Positions 18,515 through 28,400 of a stretch of DNA of 64,000 bases are shown one piece after another. The notes under the pieces are model-generated. The model was not told the origin of the DNA and searched no databases. It saw only the letters and a program-made list of their open reading frames with translations. Made by a program: the position numbers and the translations under genes. The stretch comes from Kineosporia babensis (GTDB lineage: Bacteria > Actinomycetota > Actinomycetes > Actinomycetales > Kineosporiaceae): positions 55,776-119,775 of the forward strand of contig NZ_JAJOMB010000029.1 in NCBI RefSeq assembly GCF_021129305.1. Reading direction: 5' to 3'. How positions within the stretch are numbered: the first letter of the stretch is position 1; each line of letters begins with the position of its first letter.

Positions 18515-18925
18515 TTAGTTCTTGGCCTGACCGGCAGGGGGCATGGCGCAGGCGGCGGTGCCACCGGGCAGACGATGGCGGTTACGGGCCACCCAGCGAT
18601 AGATCACCCCGGCCACCGAGCGCACCCCGGGCAGCGCGATCACGTACCCGGCGGGCCGGGCCCAGGGCCGGGAAGCCTTCAGCAGCTGGGCGATCGCCAG
18701 CTCGGCGGCGTAGACCTTGCCGTCGGCGTCCACGTACTGCAGCGCCTCCACGCAGGCCTCCACCCCCAGCCCGTAGGCCGCCAGGTCCAGGCGCTGCCAG
18801 GGCTCCACCGCGGCCGGCGGCTTCAGGTACGACGTGATCACCCCGGCCAGCTTGGTGCAGATCCCGCAGTCCCCGTCGAAGATCACTACCGGACGAGGAG
18901 AGGGCAAGACTGGCGGCTGCGACAT
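18515..18925 (-). CDS. DCC-family thiol-disulfide oxidoreductase-like protein (DUF393)
   Basis: The 136-residue product has the DCC signature FDGDCGICTKL with a CxxC pair near the N-terminus, then the family pattern of aromatic and small hydrophobic residues ending in the RSVAGVIYRWVARNRHRLPGG block. I placed the start at the ATG at 18925 (MSQPPVLPSPRP); the much longer open frame upstream is a shadow. Only 18 bp separate it from the divergent module-2 gene, and the start looks leaderless. DCC proteins are predicted redox proteins; pairing with HTTM membrane proteins suggests a joint membrane-associated redox role (inference). Confidence 0.85.
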   Translation of the reverse strand: MSQPPVLPSPRPVVIFDGDCGICTKLAGVITSYLKPPAAVEPWQRLDLAAYGLGVEACVEALQYVDADGKVYAAELAIAQLLKASRPWARPAGYVIALPGVRSVAGVIYRWVARNRHRLPGGTAACAMPPAGQAKN

Positions 18926-18943
18926 AGGCCCTAGATTACTGCG
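18926..18943. promoter_or_regulatory. 18-bp divergent leaderless promoter with a shared symmetric -10
   Basis: The whole gap between the DCC gene (minus) and module 2 (plus) is 18 bp. On the plus strand TAGATT (18932-18937) ends 6 nt before the GTG; on the minus strand TAATCT (18938-18933) ends 7 nt before the ATG. Both hexamers overlap in CTAGATTACT. Neither gene has a ribosome-binding sequence, as expected for leaderless messages. Confidence 0.5.
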
Positions 18944-19579
18944 GTGTCCAAGCCAGAGACCGAGGCCGCCCCCGCCGCTCCCCCACCCGAGCCTGGATCC
19001 AGGCCTGAGCCCGAGGTGAAGCGGCTGTCCGGCCGGGGCCTGCTCTGGCGGGCGCTCGCCCTGGCGGTGGGCACCCTGCTGATCGTCAACGGCTCGGTCT
19101 ACGGCAACGACACCCACTGGCCGTTCGCCTCGATGGGCCAGTTCGCCTTCCGGGTCGGCGACAACGACTCGATCCGCTCCACCTTCCTGGCCGCGGTGGA
19201 CGAGGACGGCAACCTGCAGCGGGTGGCGCTCAGCCACAACAACATCGGGATCGCCCGGGCCGAGGTCGAGGGCCAGCAGCGCAACTTCATCCTCGAGCCG
19301 CAGATGCTCAGCGCCCTGGCCGAGAACTACGCCCGCCGGCACCCCGGTTCGCCGGAACTGGTCCAGCTGTGGCTCTGCCAGGACATCACCGAGCTGTACA
19401 AGGGCCGCGAGCGGGGAACCTCGATCGAGACCATGGTCGGCTGGCCGGCCAACACCCTGATCCCCGAGTCCTTGCCCGAGCCCGGCGGCGAGAAGGTCGC
19501 GGTCGACCTCGATGCCCCGGAGAACAGCCGCCCGAACACGGACGAGAGCACTGGCCAGAGCGGGCAGGAGAGCCGATAG
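18944..19579 (+). CDS. Single-TM extracytoplasmic protein of HTTM module 2 (unknown function)
   Basis: A 211-residue homologue of the 15351 protein. A Pro/Glu-rich cytoplasmic N-terminus (about 30 residues) leads into one TM helix (LLWRALALAVGTLLIVNG), then the extracytoplasmic domain with NDTHWPFASMGQFAF, IGIARAEVEGQQ and SIETMVGWP, each matching module 1. The C-terminal 40 residues are Glu/Pro/Asp-rich. The GTG start follows a TAGATT element without a ribosome site. The stop shares a base with the start of the next gene (TAGTG), so the pair is translated together as in module 1. Confidence 0.8.
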   Translation: MSKPETEAAPAAPPPEPGSRPEPEVKRLSGRGLLWRALALAVGTLLIVNGSVYGNDTHWPFASMGQFAFRVGDNDSIRSTFLAAVDEDGNLQRVALSHNNIGIARAEVEGQQRNFILEPQMLSALAENYARRHPGSPELVQLWLCQDITELYKGRERGTSIETMVGWPANTLIPESLPEPGGEKVAVDLDAPENSRPNTDESTGQSGQESR

Positions 19580-20481
19580 TGACCAACCCGAGTACCACTG
19601 AGGCGAGCGGAGAACCGGCCGCGCGCACACCGTCCGTCATTGGCAGTTTGCGTTCCTGGGTCTTCGAGCCGGTGCCGCTGGCCCGGGTGGCCGTGCTGCG
19701 GGTCCTGGTCTACCTGTTCGTGGTCTACGACATGTTCCTGGTGATCGCCGACCCGCCCAAGCTGGCCACGGTCTCGGCCCAGCTGTACCGCCCGGTGCGG
19801 ATGCGCGAATGGCTGCACCTGCCGGTCCCGTTCCCCGAATACGTCCAGACCCTGCGGGTGGTCGTGATCATCGCCTGCGCCGTGATGGTGCTGAGCGTGT
19901 TCCGGCGGCTGCCCGGCTGGATCCCGCTGACCGCCGGGCTGGTGGCGGCGGCCGGGTTCACCGACTGGGCCTCGATCGGAATGTCCTACAGCAAGGTCGA
20001 TCACGACCACTTCGCGCTGGTCGTGGCGCTGTGGGTCCTGCCCACGGTCGGTCTGGCCACGACCGCGGACCGGCGCACCGGCCTTCGTTCCGAGGCCGCC
20101 GGCTGGGCACTGCTGGCGATCCAGATCGGCGTGGTGGCAACCTATTTCCTGTCGGCGGTGGCCAAGGTCCGCTTCGGCGGCTGGGACTGGGTCACCGGCT
20201 CCACCTTCGCCTGGGCGATGACGCGGCGTGGCACCGATCTGGGCCGGGCCCTGCTGGACCCGCCGTGGATCCTGATCGCCTCGCAGTGGCTGCTTTTCAT
20301 CGTCGAGGTGCTGTCCCCGCTGATCCTCTGGGCCCGGGGGAAGCTGCGCTACCTGATGGTGGCCGGGTTCCTGCTCTTCCACCTGAGCACCCAGCTGGCG
20401 ATGAGCATCAACTTCCTGCCGCTGGTGGTCTGCCTGATGGCCTTCCTGCCGCTGGAGAAGCTGATCCGGCAGAAGAACTGA
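19579..20481 (+). CDS. HTTM-type multi-pass membrane protein, module 2
   Basis: The 300-residue paralogue of the 15881 product. Shared blocks are PVPLARVAVLRVLVYLFVVYD, SYSKVDHDHFALVVALWVLP, YFLSAVAKVRFGGWDWVTG and a C-terminal MAFLPLE. I set the start at the GTG overlapping the upstream TAG, which matches the module-1 start. There are several TM helices. The Lys-Val-Asp-His-Asp and Ala-Lys-Val-Arg-Phe-Gly-Gly-Trp strings, identical between paralogues, are the best candidates for functional residues. A strong terminator follows. Confidence 0.82.
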   Translation: MTNPSTTEASGEPAARTPSVIGSLRSWVFEPVPLARVAVLRVLVYLFVVYDMFLVIADPPKLATVSAQLYRPVRMREWLHLPVPFPEYVQTLRVVVIIACAVMVLSVFRRLPGWIPLTAGLVAAAGFTDWASIGMSYSKVDHDHFALVVALWVLPTVGLATTADRRTGLRSEAAGWALLAIQIGVVATYFLSAVAKVRFGGWDWVTGSTFAWAMTRRGTDLGRALLDPPWILIASQWLLFIVEVLSPLILWARGKLRYLMVAGFLLFHLSTQLAMSINFLPLVVCLMAFLPLEKLIRQKN

Positions 20482-20490
20482 ATCCGAACC

Positions 20491-20535
20491 AAACTGGGGA
20501 CGCGTGCGAGCCAGGCCCGCACGCGTCCCCAGTTT
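20491..20535. terminator. Strong bidirectional terminator between HTTM module 2 and thrS
   Basis: A perfect 18-bp stem (AAACTGGGGACGCGTGCG with its complement) and a 9-nt loop lie between the convergent ends of the HTTM gene and thrS. The stem ends in AAAC/GTTT and is followed by GTTTG on the plus strand and preceded by matching A-rich sequence for the minus strand, so it can end transcripts from both sides. Confidence 0.9.
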
Positions 20536-20544
20536 GTTTGCCCT

Positions 20545-22527
20545 TTAGACCTGCGCGCGGGTCCGGATCGCCTCGGTGATCCGCTCGATCGCCGCCTCGA
20601 TCGGCACACCGTTGTCCTGCGAGCCGTCGCGGAACCGGAACGAGACCGCGTTCTTGGCCACGTCGTCGTCGCCCACGATCAGCATGAAGGGCACCTTCTG
20701 CTTGGTGTGGGTGCGGATCTTCTTCGGCATCCGGTCGTCCGAGTCGTCCACCTCGACCCGCACGCCCACGGCCCGCAGCTTCGCGGCCACGTCCTGCAGG
20801 TAGGGCACGTGGTCGTCGGTGACCGGGATGCCGACCGCCTGGACCGGGGCCAGCCAGGCCGGGAACGCCCCGGCGTAGTGCTCCACCAGCACCCCGAAGA
20901 ACCGCTCGATCGAGCCGAACTTGGCCGAGTGGATCATCACCGGCTGCTGGCGGGTGCCGTCGGCCGCGGCGTACTCCAGGCCGAATCCCTTGGGCTGGTT
21001 GAAGTCGTACTGGATGGTGGACATCTGCCAGGTCCGGCCGATCGCGTCCTTGGCCTGCACCGAGATCTTCGGGCCGTAGAACGCCGCGCCGCCCGGGTCG
21101 GGCACCAGCTCGGCGCCGGACTCCTCGGCCACGGTCCGCAGCACCTCGGTGGCGGTGGCCCAGTCCTCGTCCGAGCCGACGAACTTGTCCTTCTTGGCCG
21201 GGTCGTCCGAGCGGGTGGACAGCTCGAGGTAGTAGTCGCTCAGGCCGAAGTCGGACAGCAGACCGGTGACGAACTTCAGCAGGTGCCGGATCTCGTCGGG
21301 CGCCTGCTCCTTGGTCACGTAGCTGTGCGAGTCGTCCTGGGTCAGGCCGCGCACCCGGGTCAGGCCGTGCACCACGCCGGACTTCTCGTAGCGGTAGACC
21401 TGGCCGAACTCGAACAGGCGCAGCGGCAGCTCACGGTAGGAACGCCCGCGCGACCTGAAGATCAGGTTGTGCATCGGGCAGTTCATCGCCTTGAGGTAGT
21501 ACTGGCTGTTCTCGAGGTCCATCGGCGGGAACATGGTGTCCGCGTAGTACGGCAGGTGGCCGGAGGTCTCGAACAGCCCGCCCTTGGTGATGTGCGGGGT
21601 ACCGACGTAGGAGAAGCCCTCCTCGATGTGCCGGTTGCGGACGTAGTCCTCCATCACCCGCTTGATCACCCCGCCCTTGGGGTGGAACACCACCAGGCCG
21701 GAGCCGATCTCGTCGGGAAAGCTGAACAGGTCCAGCTCGGTGCCGAGCTTGCGGTGGTCGCGGCGCTCGGCCTCGGCCAGGCGCTCCAGGTAGGCCTTCA
21801 GCTCGTCCTTGGTCGCCCAGGCGGTGCCGTAGATCCGCTGCAGCTGCGGGTTCTTCTCGCTGCCGCGCCAGTAGGCCGCGGCCGAGCGCATCAGCTGGAA
21901 GCCGTTGGCGATCAGCTTGGTGCTGGGCACGTGCGGGCCGCGGCACAGGTCCTTCCAGACCACCTCGTCCTTGCGGTTGAGGTTGTCGTAGATGGTCAGC
22001 TCGCCGGCGCCGACCTCGACGTCCGCGCCCTCGGCGTCGTCGTTGCTGGCGCCCTTGAGGCCGATCAGCTCGAGCTTGTAGGGCTCGGCGGCCAGCTCGG
22101 CGCGGGCCTCCTCGTCGGTGACCACGCGGCGGCGGAAGGTCTGGCCCTCCTTGATGATCCGCTGCATGGTCTTGTCGAGGGCCTTGAGGTCCTCCGGGGT
22201 GAAGGGCTTCTCGACGTCGAAGTCGTAGTAGAAGCCGTCCCGGATCGGCGGGCCGATGCCGAGCCTGGCATCCTTGAAGGTCATCTGCACGGCCTGGGCC
22301 AGCACGTGCGCGCACGAGTGCCGCAGCACCGCCAGGCCCTCGGGGTCCTGGGCGGTGACCGGCTCGACCTCGTCGCCGGCCGCGAGCACGTGGGTGAGGT
22401 CGCGCAGCTCGCCGTTGACCCGGGCCACGATCACGGCGCGGTCGTCGGCGAACAGGTCCGCGGCCGTGGTCCCCGCGGCGACTTCCCGCGGTGAACCGGA
22501 TACGGACACGGTGACCTGGGCTGACAC
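20545..22527 (-). CDS. thrS: Threonine-tRNA ligase
   Basis: Class II aminoacyl-tRNA synthetase that charges tRNA-Thr and clears mis-charged Ser. The 660-residue product shows the N-terminal TGS domain (residues 1-65), the editing domain with [13 protein letters not shown], the catalytic core with [23 protein letters not shown] (motif 1), [23 protein letters not shown] (motif 2, zinc Cys), [14 protein letters not shown] and the C-terminal anticodon-binding domain ([20 protein letters not shown]). The downstream end of the housekeeping block; neighbours in other actinobacteria agree. Confidence 0.97.
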   Translation of the reverse strand: MSAQVTVSVSGSPREVAAGTTAADLFADDRAVIVARVNGELRDLTHVLAAGDEVEPVTAQDPEGLAVLRHSCAHVLAQAVQMTFKDARLGIGPPIRDGFYYDFDVEKPFTPEDLKALDKTMQRIIKEGQTFRRRVVTDEEARAELAAEPYKLELIGLKGASNDDAEGADVEVGAGELTIYDNLNRKDEVVWKDLCRGPHVPSTKLIANGFQLMRSAAAYWRGSEKNPQLQRIYGTAWATKDELKAYLERLAEAERRDHRKLGTELDLFSFPDEIGSGLVVFHPKGGVIKRVMEDYVRNRHIEEGFSYVGTPHITKGGLFETSGHLPYYADTMFPPMDLENSQYYLKAMNCPMHNLIFRSRGRSYRELPLRLFEFGQVYRYEKSGVVHGLTRVRGLTQDDSHSYVTKEQAPDEIRHLLKFVTGLLSDFGLSDYYLELSTRSDDPAKKDKFVGSDEDWATATEVLRTVAEESGAELVPDPGGAAFYGPKISVQAKDAIGRTWQMSTIQYDFNQPKGFGLEYAAADGTRQQPVMIHSAKFGSIERFFGVLVEHYAGAFPAWLAPVQAVGIPVTDDHVPYLQDVAAKLRAVGVRVEVDDSDDRMPKKIRTHTKQKVPFMLIVGDDDVAKNAVSFRFRDGSQDNGVPIEAAIERITEAIRTRAQV

Positions 22528-22677
22528 GGTGACTCCTTGATTGGTCTGAACGGGTGCCGGGACCGGGCCCGGACGGGATCATGCAGACGCGACTCTACCG
22601 AGGGCCCGCCGAAAACCGCCCACGGGATTCCTCCGTGTCCCCTCAGGGCGGGACGCCGGGCTGCCGATACCGAGCGC

Positions 22678-24411
22678 GTGGATGAGTTGGGGCAGCCCGA
22701 GCACGCCCCTGCGGCGGCCTACACCGAGGCGGACCGGCAGGAGCAGGCCCGCACCGAAGCCGTCCATGCGCTGGGCCTGCTGGCGCAGCCGGTCTCGTCC
22801 GGGATCGAGAAGGTGGTGGCGCTGGCCGCCGAGCTGTGCCAGAGCGAGAACGCCACGATCAACATCGTCGACGAGGAGTGGCTGCACTCGATCGCTGCGG
22901 TGGGCGGGCCCAAGGGCAGCTGGCCGCGGGAGGACATCCCCTGCGACATCGTGATCCGCAGCGGCAGCGAGCTGGTGGTGGAGGACGCCACCAAGGTGCC
23001 GATCCTGGCGCACAGCCCGCTGGTGGACGGCACGATGGGCCGGATCGGCTTCTACGCCTCGGTCCCCCTGCGCACGGTGTCCGGGCACGTGGTGGGCACC
23101 CTGTGTGCCTGGGACGAGCGGCCCCAGACGATCGCCGACGGCCAGGTCAAGATGCTGCGGATCCTGGCCGACCACGCGATCGGCATCTTCCAGATGGGTG
23201 ACGCCCTGGAGCGCGCCCGGCACGCCACCGACCGGCTGGCCGAGCAGTCCACCCGCGCCCACGACCTGCTGCTGGCCCGCCGCGCGGCCGAGGAACTGTT
23301 CGCCGCCACCTTCCACCACGCCTCCGACGGGATCATCGTCCTGGCGGTCTCGGGCCCGGACGCCGGGCGGATCGTGCGGGCCAACGCCGCCGCCGGGACC
23401 ATCTCCGGGCGCACCGAGCTGGCCGGGCTCACGCTGGCCGAGGTGCTGGACGGCCCGCCGGCTCCGGGCGAGCCCACGGCGGGGAGAAAGATCCAGATCG
23501 AGGACGGGTCGGGCCGGCCGGGTGCCCGGCAACCCGATGATGCGAAGCGGCAGGCCCTGATCGCCGAGATCGCCCTGCTGATCTCCGAGCCCAAGGGCGT
23601 CTTCCGCAACGACACACTGGAGCATCTGACCCGGATGCCGGTGGGCACCGGTCACATCTACATCCAGCTGGTGGTCACGCTCACCCGCGACGACCAGGAC
23701 CGGCCGCAGCACATCCTGGTGCAGATGCGCGACGTCACCGCCCGCCAGGCGCACGAGCAGTGGCTGGTCCGCCAGACCCAGACCGACCCGCTGACCGGCC
23801 TGGGCAATCGGCTGGCGATGCAGGAGCGGCTGGCCGAGGAGATCATGGCGCTGCGCGCTCCGGGCGCCGGCCTGGGCGTGCTGATGATCGACCTGGACAA
23901 CTTCAAGGCGGTCAACGACCGCCTGGGGCATCCGGCCGGCGACGACCTGCTGTGCCGGATGGCCGACGCCATGGTCACCATCCTGCCGCTGGACGCCTTC
24001 GCCGCCCGGCTGGGCGGTGACGAGTTCGTCGTTCTGGCGCCGGGCTCCTCGCCCGAGGTGGTGCAGGAGACCGCCGATCAGGTGTCGCGGGCCCTGACCG
24101 AGACGGCGGAGTACTTCGGCGAGCGCCTCGGTACCCAGGTCGGCGCCAGCATCGGCCTGATCTACACGCAGAACCCGGCCACCGACCCGGAGGAACTGCT
24201 CAAGGCCGCCGACGCGGCGATGTACGACAACAAGCGGCTGCGCCGGTACACCGCGCCCAGTGCTCAACCCAGCGTCCAGGCCCCGCTCTACGCCGTGCCC
24301 TCGCCCCGCGACGCCGATCCGATCGTCTACCCCACGCCGACCCCGGCACCGCGGCACTCCCCCACCCTGCCCGGCGAGACCCAGCATCCGGCCCACAGCC
24401 GCGAGCAGTGA
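22678..24411 (+). CDS. GAF-PAS diguanylate cyclase (GGDEF)
   Basis: Predicted to make cyclic di-GMP in response to signals sensed by its N-terminal domains. I chose GTG 22678 (VDELGQPEH), since the frame further upstream runs toward the divergent thrS start; the ribosome site is weak, so the start is uncertain. The 577 residues comprise a GAF domain (about 35-175, with GPKGSWPREDIPCD and ASVPLRTVSGHVVGTLC), a PAS-like region (about 205-350), and a GGDEF domain with DPLTGLGNRLAMQ and an intact GGDEF at 446-450. No RxxD inhibitory site precedes it. The C-terminal 35 residues are Pro-rich. Confidence 0.9.
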   Translation: MDELGQPEHAPAAAYTEADRQEQARTEAVHALGLLAQPVSSGIEKVVALAAELCQSENATINIVDEEWLHSIAAVGGPKGSWPREDIPCDIVIRSGSELVVEDATKVPILAHSPLVDGTMGRIGFYASVPLRTVSGHVVGTLCAWDERPQTIADGQVKMLRILADHAIGIFQMGDALERARHATDRLAEQSTRAHDLLLARRAAEELFAATFHHASDGIIVLAVSGPDAGRIVRANAAAGTISGRTELAGLTLAEVLDGPPAPGEPTAGRKIQIEDGSGRPGARQPDDAKRQALIAEIALLISEPKGVFRNDTLEHLTRMPVGTGHIYIQLVVTLTRDDQDRPQHILVQMRDVTARQAHEQWLVRQTQTDPLTGLGNRLAMQERLAEEIMALRAPGAGLGVLMIDLDNFKAVNDRLGHPAGDDLLCRMADAMVTILPLDAFAARLGGDEFVVLAPGSSPEVVQETADQVSRALTETAEYFGERLGTQVGASIGLIYTQNPATDPEELLKAADAAMYDNKRLRRYTAPSAQPSVQAPLYAVPSPRDADPIVYPTPTPAPRHSPTLPGETQHPAHSREQ

Positions 24412-25182
24412 TCAACCGGCCCGTCCCGGAACCACCCGCATCGGGTTGCGAGCCGTTCCGCGCAGCAGGTTCTCGTACAGGTCGCGCAGTTCGGCCCCAG
24501 GCTCGGAGCCCAGTTCCCGGCTGATCAGGGTGCGGGCGGCGGCGTAGGTGCGCAGCGCGTCCGCCTGATGGCCGCCGGCGGTCTGGGCCCGGATCAGCTG
24601 AGCCACCAGGGTCTCGCTGGCCGGCCGGGCGGCGATCGCCCGGCGCAGCATCCGGACCGCCTCCTCACCCCGCCCCAGCGCGATCTTCGTCTCCGCGAAA
24701 AGGGCCAGCGCCGCCACGTGTTCCTCGTCCAGCCACGCCCGCACCCGGTCGCACCAGGCTCCTTCCAGACCGGACAGCGCCGTGCCGCGCCACAGCGCCA
24801 GGGCTGAGCCGAGGTGCCGGTGCCGCCGGGCCGCGCTGGACTCGGCGTGCGAGGCCGCCACGTACCGCTGGAAGCGGTGCAGGTCGACAGTGTCCGGATC
24901 CACGTCGATCCGGTACCCCGCAGCATCTTTGACGATCCGGGGACGGCGGCCGCGCCCCGGCTCCAGCAGGCCCCGCAGCCGGGCCACGTAGGCGTAGACA
25001 CTCTCCCGCGCCTGTGGTGGCGGAGTCTGGCCCCAGACCCGGCCGATCAGGGTCTCCATCGGCACCGGGCGCCCCGCCTCGAGCAGCAGAATGCTCGCCA
25101 CCGTGCGCTGTTTCGGCGATCCGAGATCAACTGGCCGGCGCCCCACCCAGGCTTCCGCCGACCCCAGCACGCGAAACTCCAA
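24412..25182 (-). CDS. SARP-type (AfsR/DnrI/RedD-like) transcriptional regulator
   Basis: The 256-residue protein has an OmpR-type winged-helix DNA-binding domain (residues about 1-95, MEFRVLGSAEAWVGRRPVDLGSPKQR through SVYAYVARLRGLLEPGR) followed by a bacterial transcriptional activation domain (about 100-250, ALALWRGTALSGL and ALRTYAAARTLISRELGSEPGAELRDLY). SARPs usually activate antibiotic and lipid biosynthesis genes; this one is divergent from the giant synthase gene at 25429, so it is the probable pathway activator. Its stop abuts the diguanylate cyclase stop. Confidence 0.9.
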   Translation of the reverse strand: MEFRVLGSAEAWVGRRPVDLGSPKQRTVASILLLEAGRPVPMETLIGRVWGQTPPPQARESVYAYVARLRGLLEPGRGRRPRIVKDAAGYRIDVDPDTVDLHRFQRYVAASHAESSAARRHRHLGSALALWRGTALSGLEGAWCDRVRAWLDEEHVAALALFAETKIALGRGEEAVRMLRRAIAARPASETLVAQLIRAQTAGGHQADALRTYAAARTLISRELGSEPGAELRDLYENLLRGTARNPMRVVPGRAG

Positions 25183-25428
25183 GGAGCCCCCTCTCCGACG
25201 TGCTCCTTCCCCCTGCTCGCGATGCTACTGCACGGCCGTTCAACAACGATTACCGGTAGGTGAATTCTCGTCCCCGCTCCCGGAGACGGGAGTTCCCGCA
25301 GCTCAGGCCCATTCCCGACAGGCAAGGCCTTAGCAGGGTTTTCACCAGGGCCCGGCACCAGATTGGGAAACGAGCAGGGTCGCTCAACCCGAGACCGGTG
25401 AACGACGACCAGGGGGAGAACCCGCCTG
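25183..25428. promoter_or_regulatory. Divergent promoter region of the SARP gene and synthase operon
   Basis: This 246-bp gap must contain the promoters for both directions. It includes an inverted repeat CTCCCG-GAGA-CGGGAG at 25277-25292, near its middle. The plus-strand synthase start follows AGGGGGAG. I could not identify a clear pair of SARP heptameric direct repeats by eye. Confidence 0.4.
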
Positions 25429-28400
25429 ATGCACCAGCCCGTGATCGCAACAACCCCGCTCGAACACCCTGACGGCCGCCTGCTGGCGGCGATCACCGCA
25501 ACCGGCGCCCTGGGCGTCCTGGATCTGGGCCGCCACGCACCATCCGCCCGCCGGGCCCTGGCCGAGGCCCGCACCTGGCACTCCGGTCCGCTCACCGTCC
25601 GCCTGCCGTGCGCTCTCGGCCTCGACGGCTCCTGGCCGACCGAGGTCGAGAGGGTGATTGCTCCGATCGAAACTGCCCTACAGGAAGACCTTTTCAAATC
25701 CTTGACAGTCCTGGCCGAGGTCACCGACGGCGAACAGGCCCGCACTGCAATCGCCGCCGGCGCAGCCGGTCTGATCGTGCGCGGAAACGAAAGCGGCGGC
25801 GCAGTCGGCGAACTGAGCACCTTCGTGCTGCTGCAGCAGGTGCTCGATCTGGCCGCCCACCAGCAGGTTCCGGTCTGGGCCGCCGGTGGGATCGGCCCAC
25901 ACACGGCCGCCGCAGTGATCGCGGGTGGCGGCGCCGGCGTGGTCCTGGACACCCAGTTGGCGCTGCTGGCCGAATCGGACCTGCCCGACCGCGACCCGCT
26001 GGTGGCACGCCTGCTACGGGGCATGGACGGCACCGAATCCCGGGTGCGGGCCGGGCATCGCGTGGTGGCCCGGGTGCGCACCCCCGAGGCCGAGCTCGCT
26101 GCGCTCGACCAGGCGGCCGTGCTGGAACGCCTGGGTGGCGCTCTGCTCCCGATCGGCCAGGATGCCTACCTGGCGGCACAATTCGCCGACGACTACGGCA
26201 CCGTCGCCCGCACGATCAGCGCCGTACGGGCGAGCATCGAGGCCGTGCCCGACGCCGCCCCGCTCGATCCGGAGGTGCTCGGCACCTCGGTGGGGGTGGC
26301 GCAGGGCCCGATGACCCGGGTCAGCGACCAGCCTGCCTTTGCTGCCGCGGTCTCGGCCGGAGGCGCTCTGCCGTTCATCGCCCTGGCCCTGGCCGACGGC
26401 CCCCGCTCGGTCGAGCTCCTGTCCCAGACCGCCGAGCTGATCCCCGACGCGCCCTGGGGCGCCGGCATCCTCGGCTTCGTGCCCGACGACCTGCGGGCCG
26501 TGCAACTCGAGGCAATCCGGCAGGCCCGCCCCAGCCACGTGATCATCGCCGGCGGGCGCCCGGCCCAGGCCGCCGCCCTGGAGCAGGAGGGGATCGCCAC
26601 CTTCCTGCACGTCCCCTCGCCGATCCTGCTGGAACAGTTCCTGCGCTCGGGGGCCCGCCGGTTCGTCCTGGAGGGCGCCGAGTGCGGCGGGCACGTCGGG
26701 CCTCGTAACAGCTTCCCTCTCTGGGAAGCGCAGATCCAGGTCCTGCTCAGCAACCTCGACAGCATCGACGGCTCCGGTCAGGCCACGGTGTTGTTCGCCG
26801 GGGGCATTCACGACGAACGCTCGGCCGCGATGATCGCCGCCCTGGCCGCCCCGCTGGTCCGCCGCGGGGTCCGGGTCGGCCTGCTGATGGGCAGCGCCTA
26901 TCTGTTCACCGCCGAGGCGGTGGCCACCGCAGCAGTGCACGACGTGTTCCAGCAACAGGTGCTGGCCGCCACGTCCACCGCCCTGCTGGAGACCGCGCCC
27001 GGCCACTCCACCCGCTGCGTGGTCTCGCCGTTCACCGCCGAGTTCGAGCGGGTGCGCAGTGAGCGACGCCGGCAGCAGGTTGCGGAGCAGCAGATCTGGG
27101 CCGAACTGGAAGACCTGAACGTGGGCCGGCTGCGGATCGCGGCCAAGGCCCTGCGTCGCACCTCGGACGGGCTGGTGCCGGTCGCCGAGCCGGAGCAGGT
27201 CGACCAGGGGCTGTTCATGGCGGGCCAGGTCAGCGTGCTGCGCTCCAGCGCCACGACGATCGCCCAACTGCACTGGGAGGTCTCGGTCGGTGCGGCCGAG
27301 TTCCTGCACAACCGTCAGGCCGAACTGGTTGAGCTCAGCAAATCAGAACTGACCGCTGACTCCGACGTGGCGATCGTGGGCATGGCCTGTGTCTTCCCGG
27401 ACGCCCCCGACCTGGGTACCTACTGGTCCAACGTGCTCGCGGGGCACGACGCGGTGCGGGAGGTTCCCCTCGAGCGCTGGGACCCGGACGTGTACTGGGA
27501 CCCGACCGGTGACAGCGAGACCACCACCCCGTCGAAGTGGGGCGGCTTCATCCCCCGCACCCCGTTCGACGCCCTGCGCTACGGCATTCCGCCCAGCGCC
27601 CTGAGCAGCATCGAACCGGTACAGCTGCTGGCCCTGGACGTAGCCCGGCAGGCTCTTGACGACGCCTTCGGAGAGCGCCCGTACCAGCGGGAACGGACCT
27701 CGGTGGTGTTCGGCGCGGAGTCGGGCAGCGACCTGGCCAGCGCCACCGTGCTGCGGGCCACTCTGCCGGCCTACTACGGCAAGGTGCCCGGCGGGCTGGA
27801 CGAGCAACTGCCCGGCCTCACCGCGGATTCTTTTCCGGGGATGCTCGCCAACGTCATCTCCGGCCGGATCGCCAACCGGCTGGATCTGGGTGGGTCCAAC
27901 TTCATCGTCGACGCCGCGTGTGCCTCGTCCCTGGCGGCGCTGGACATCGCCCGCAAGGAACTGATCACCGGTTCCAGCGACGTGGTGGTGTGCGGGGGCG
28001 CCGACCTGCACAACGGCATCGGCGACTACCTGCTGTTCTCCTCGGTGCACGCGCTCTCCCCCTCCGGGCGCTCACGGCCGTTCTCGGCCGACGCCGACGG
28101 CATCGGCCTGGGTGAGGGGGTGGCCTGCGTGGTGCTCAAGCGCCGGGCCGACGCCGAACGGGACGGCGACCGGATCTACGCGGTGATCAAAGGTGTGGGC
28201 TCGGCCAGCGATGGCCGTTCGCTGGGCCTGACCGCGCCGCGCCGGGAGGGGCAGAAAGCCGCACTGGAAAGGGCTTACACCGACGCTGGGCTTCCGCCCG
28301 CCGAGGTGGGCCTGCTGGAGGCGCACGGCACCGGCACCGTGGTCGGCGACCGCACCGAGCTGAACGCGCTGACCGAGGTGTTCCTCGAGGCCGGGGCCCA

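Noticed and set aside
18926..19630. N-terminal extension of the DCC protein across HTTM module 2
   Set aside because: The DCC domain is complete from the ATG at 18925 and the opposite strand codes the homologue of a duplicated protein.
20707..22494. 595-codon plus-strand frame opposite thrS
   Set aside because: His/Leu/Val-rich antisense shadow of thrS with no recognisable motif.
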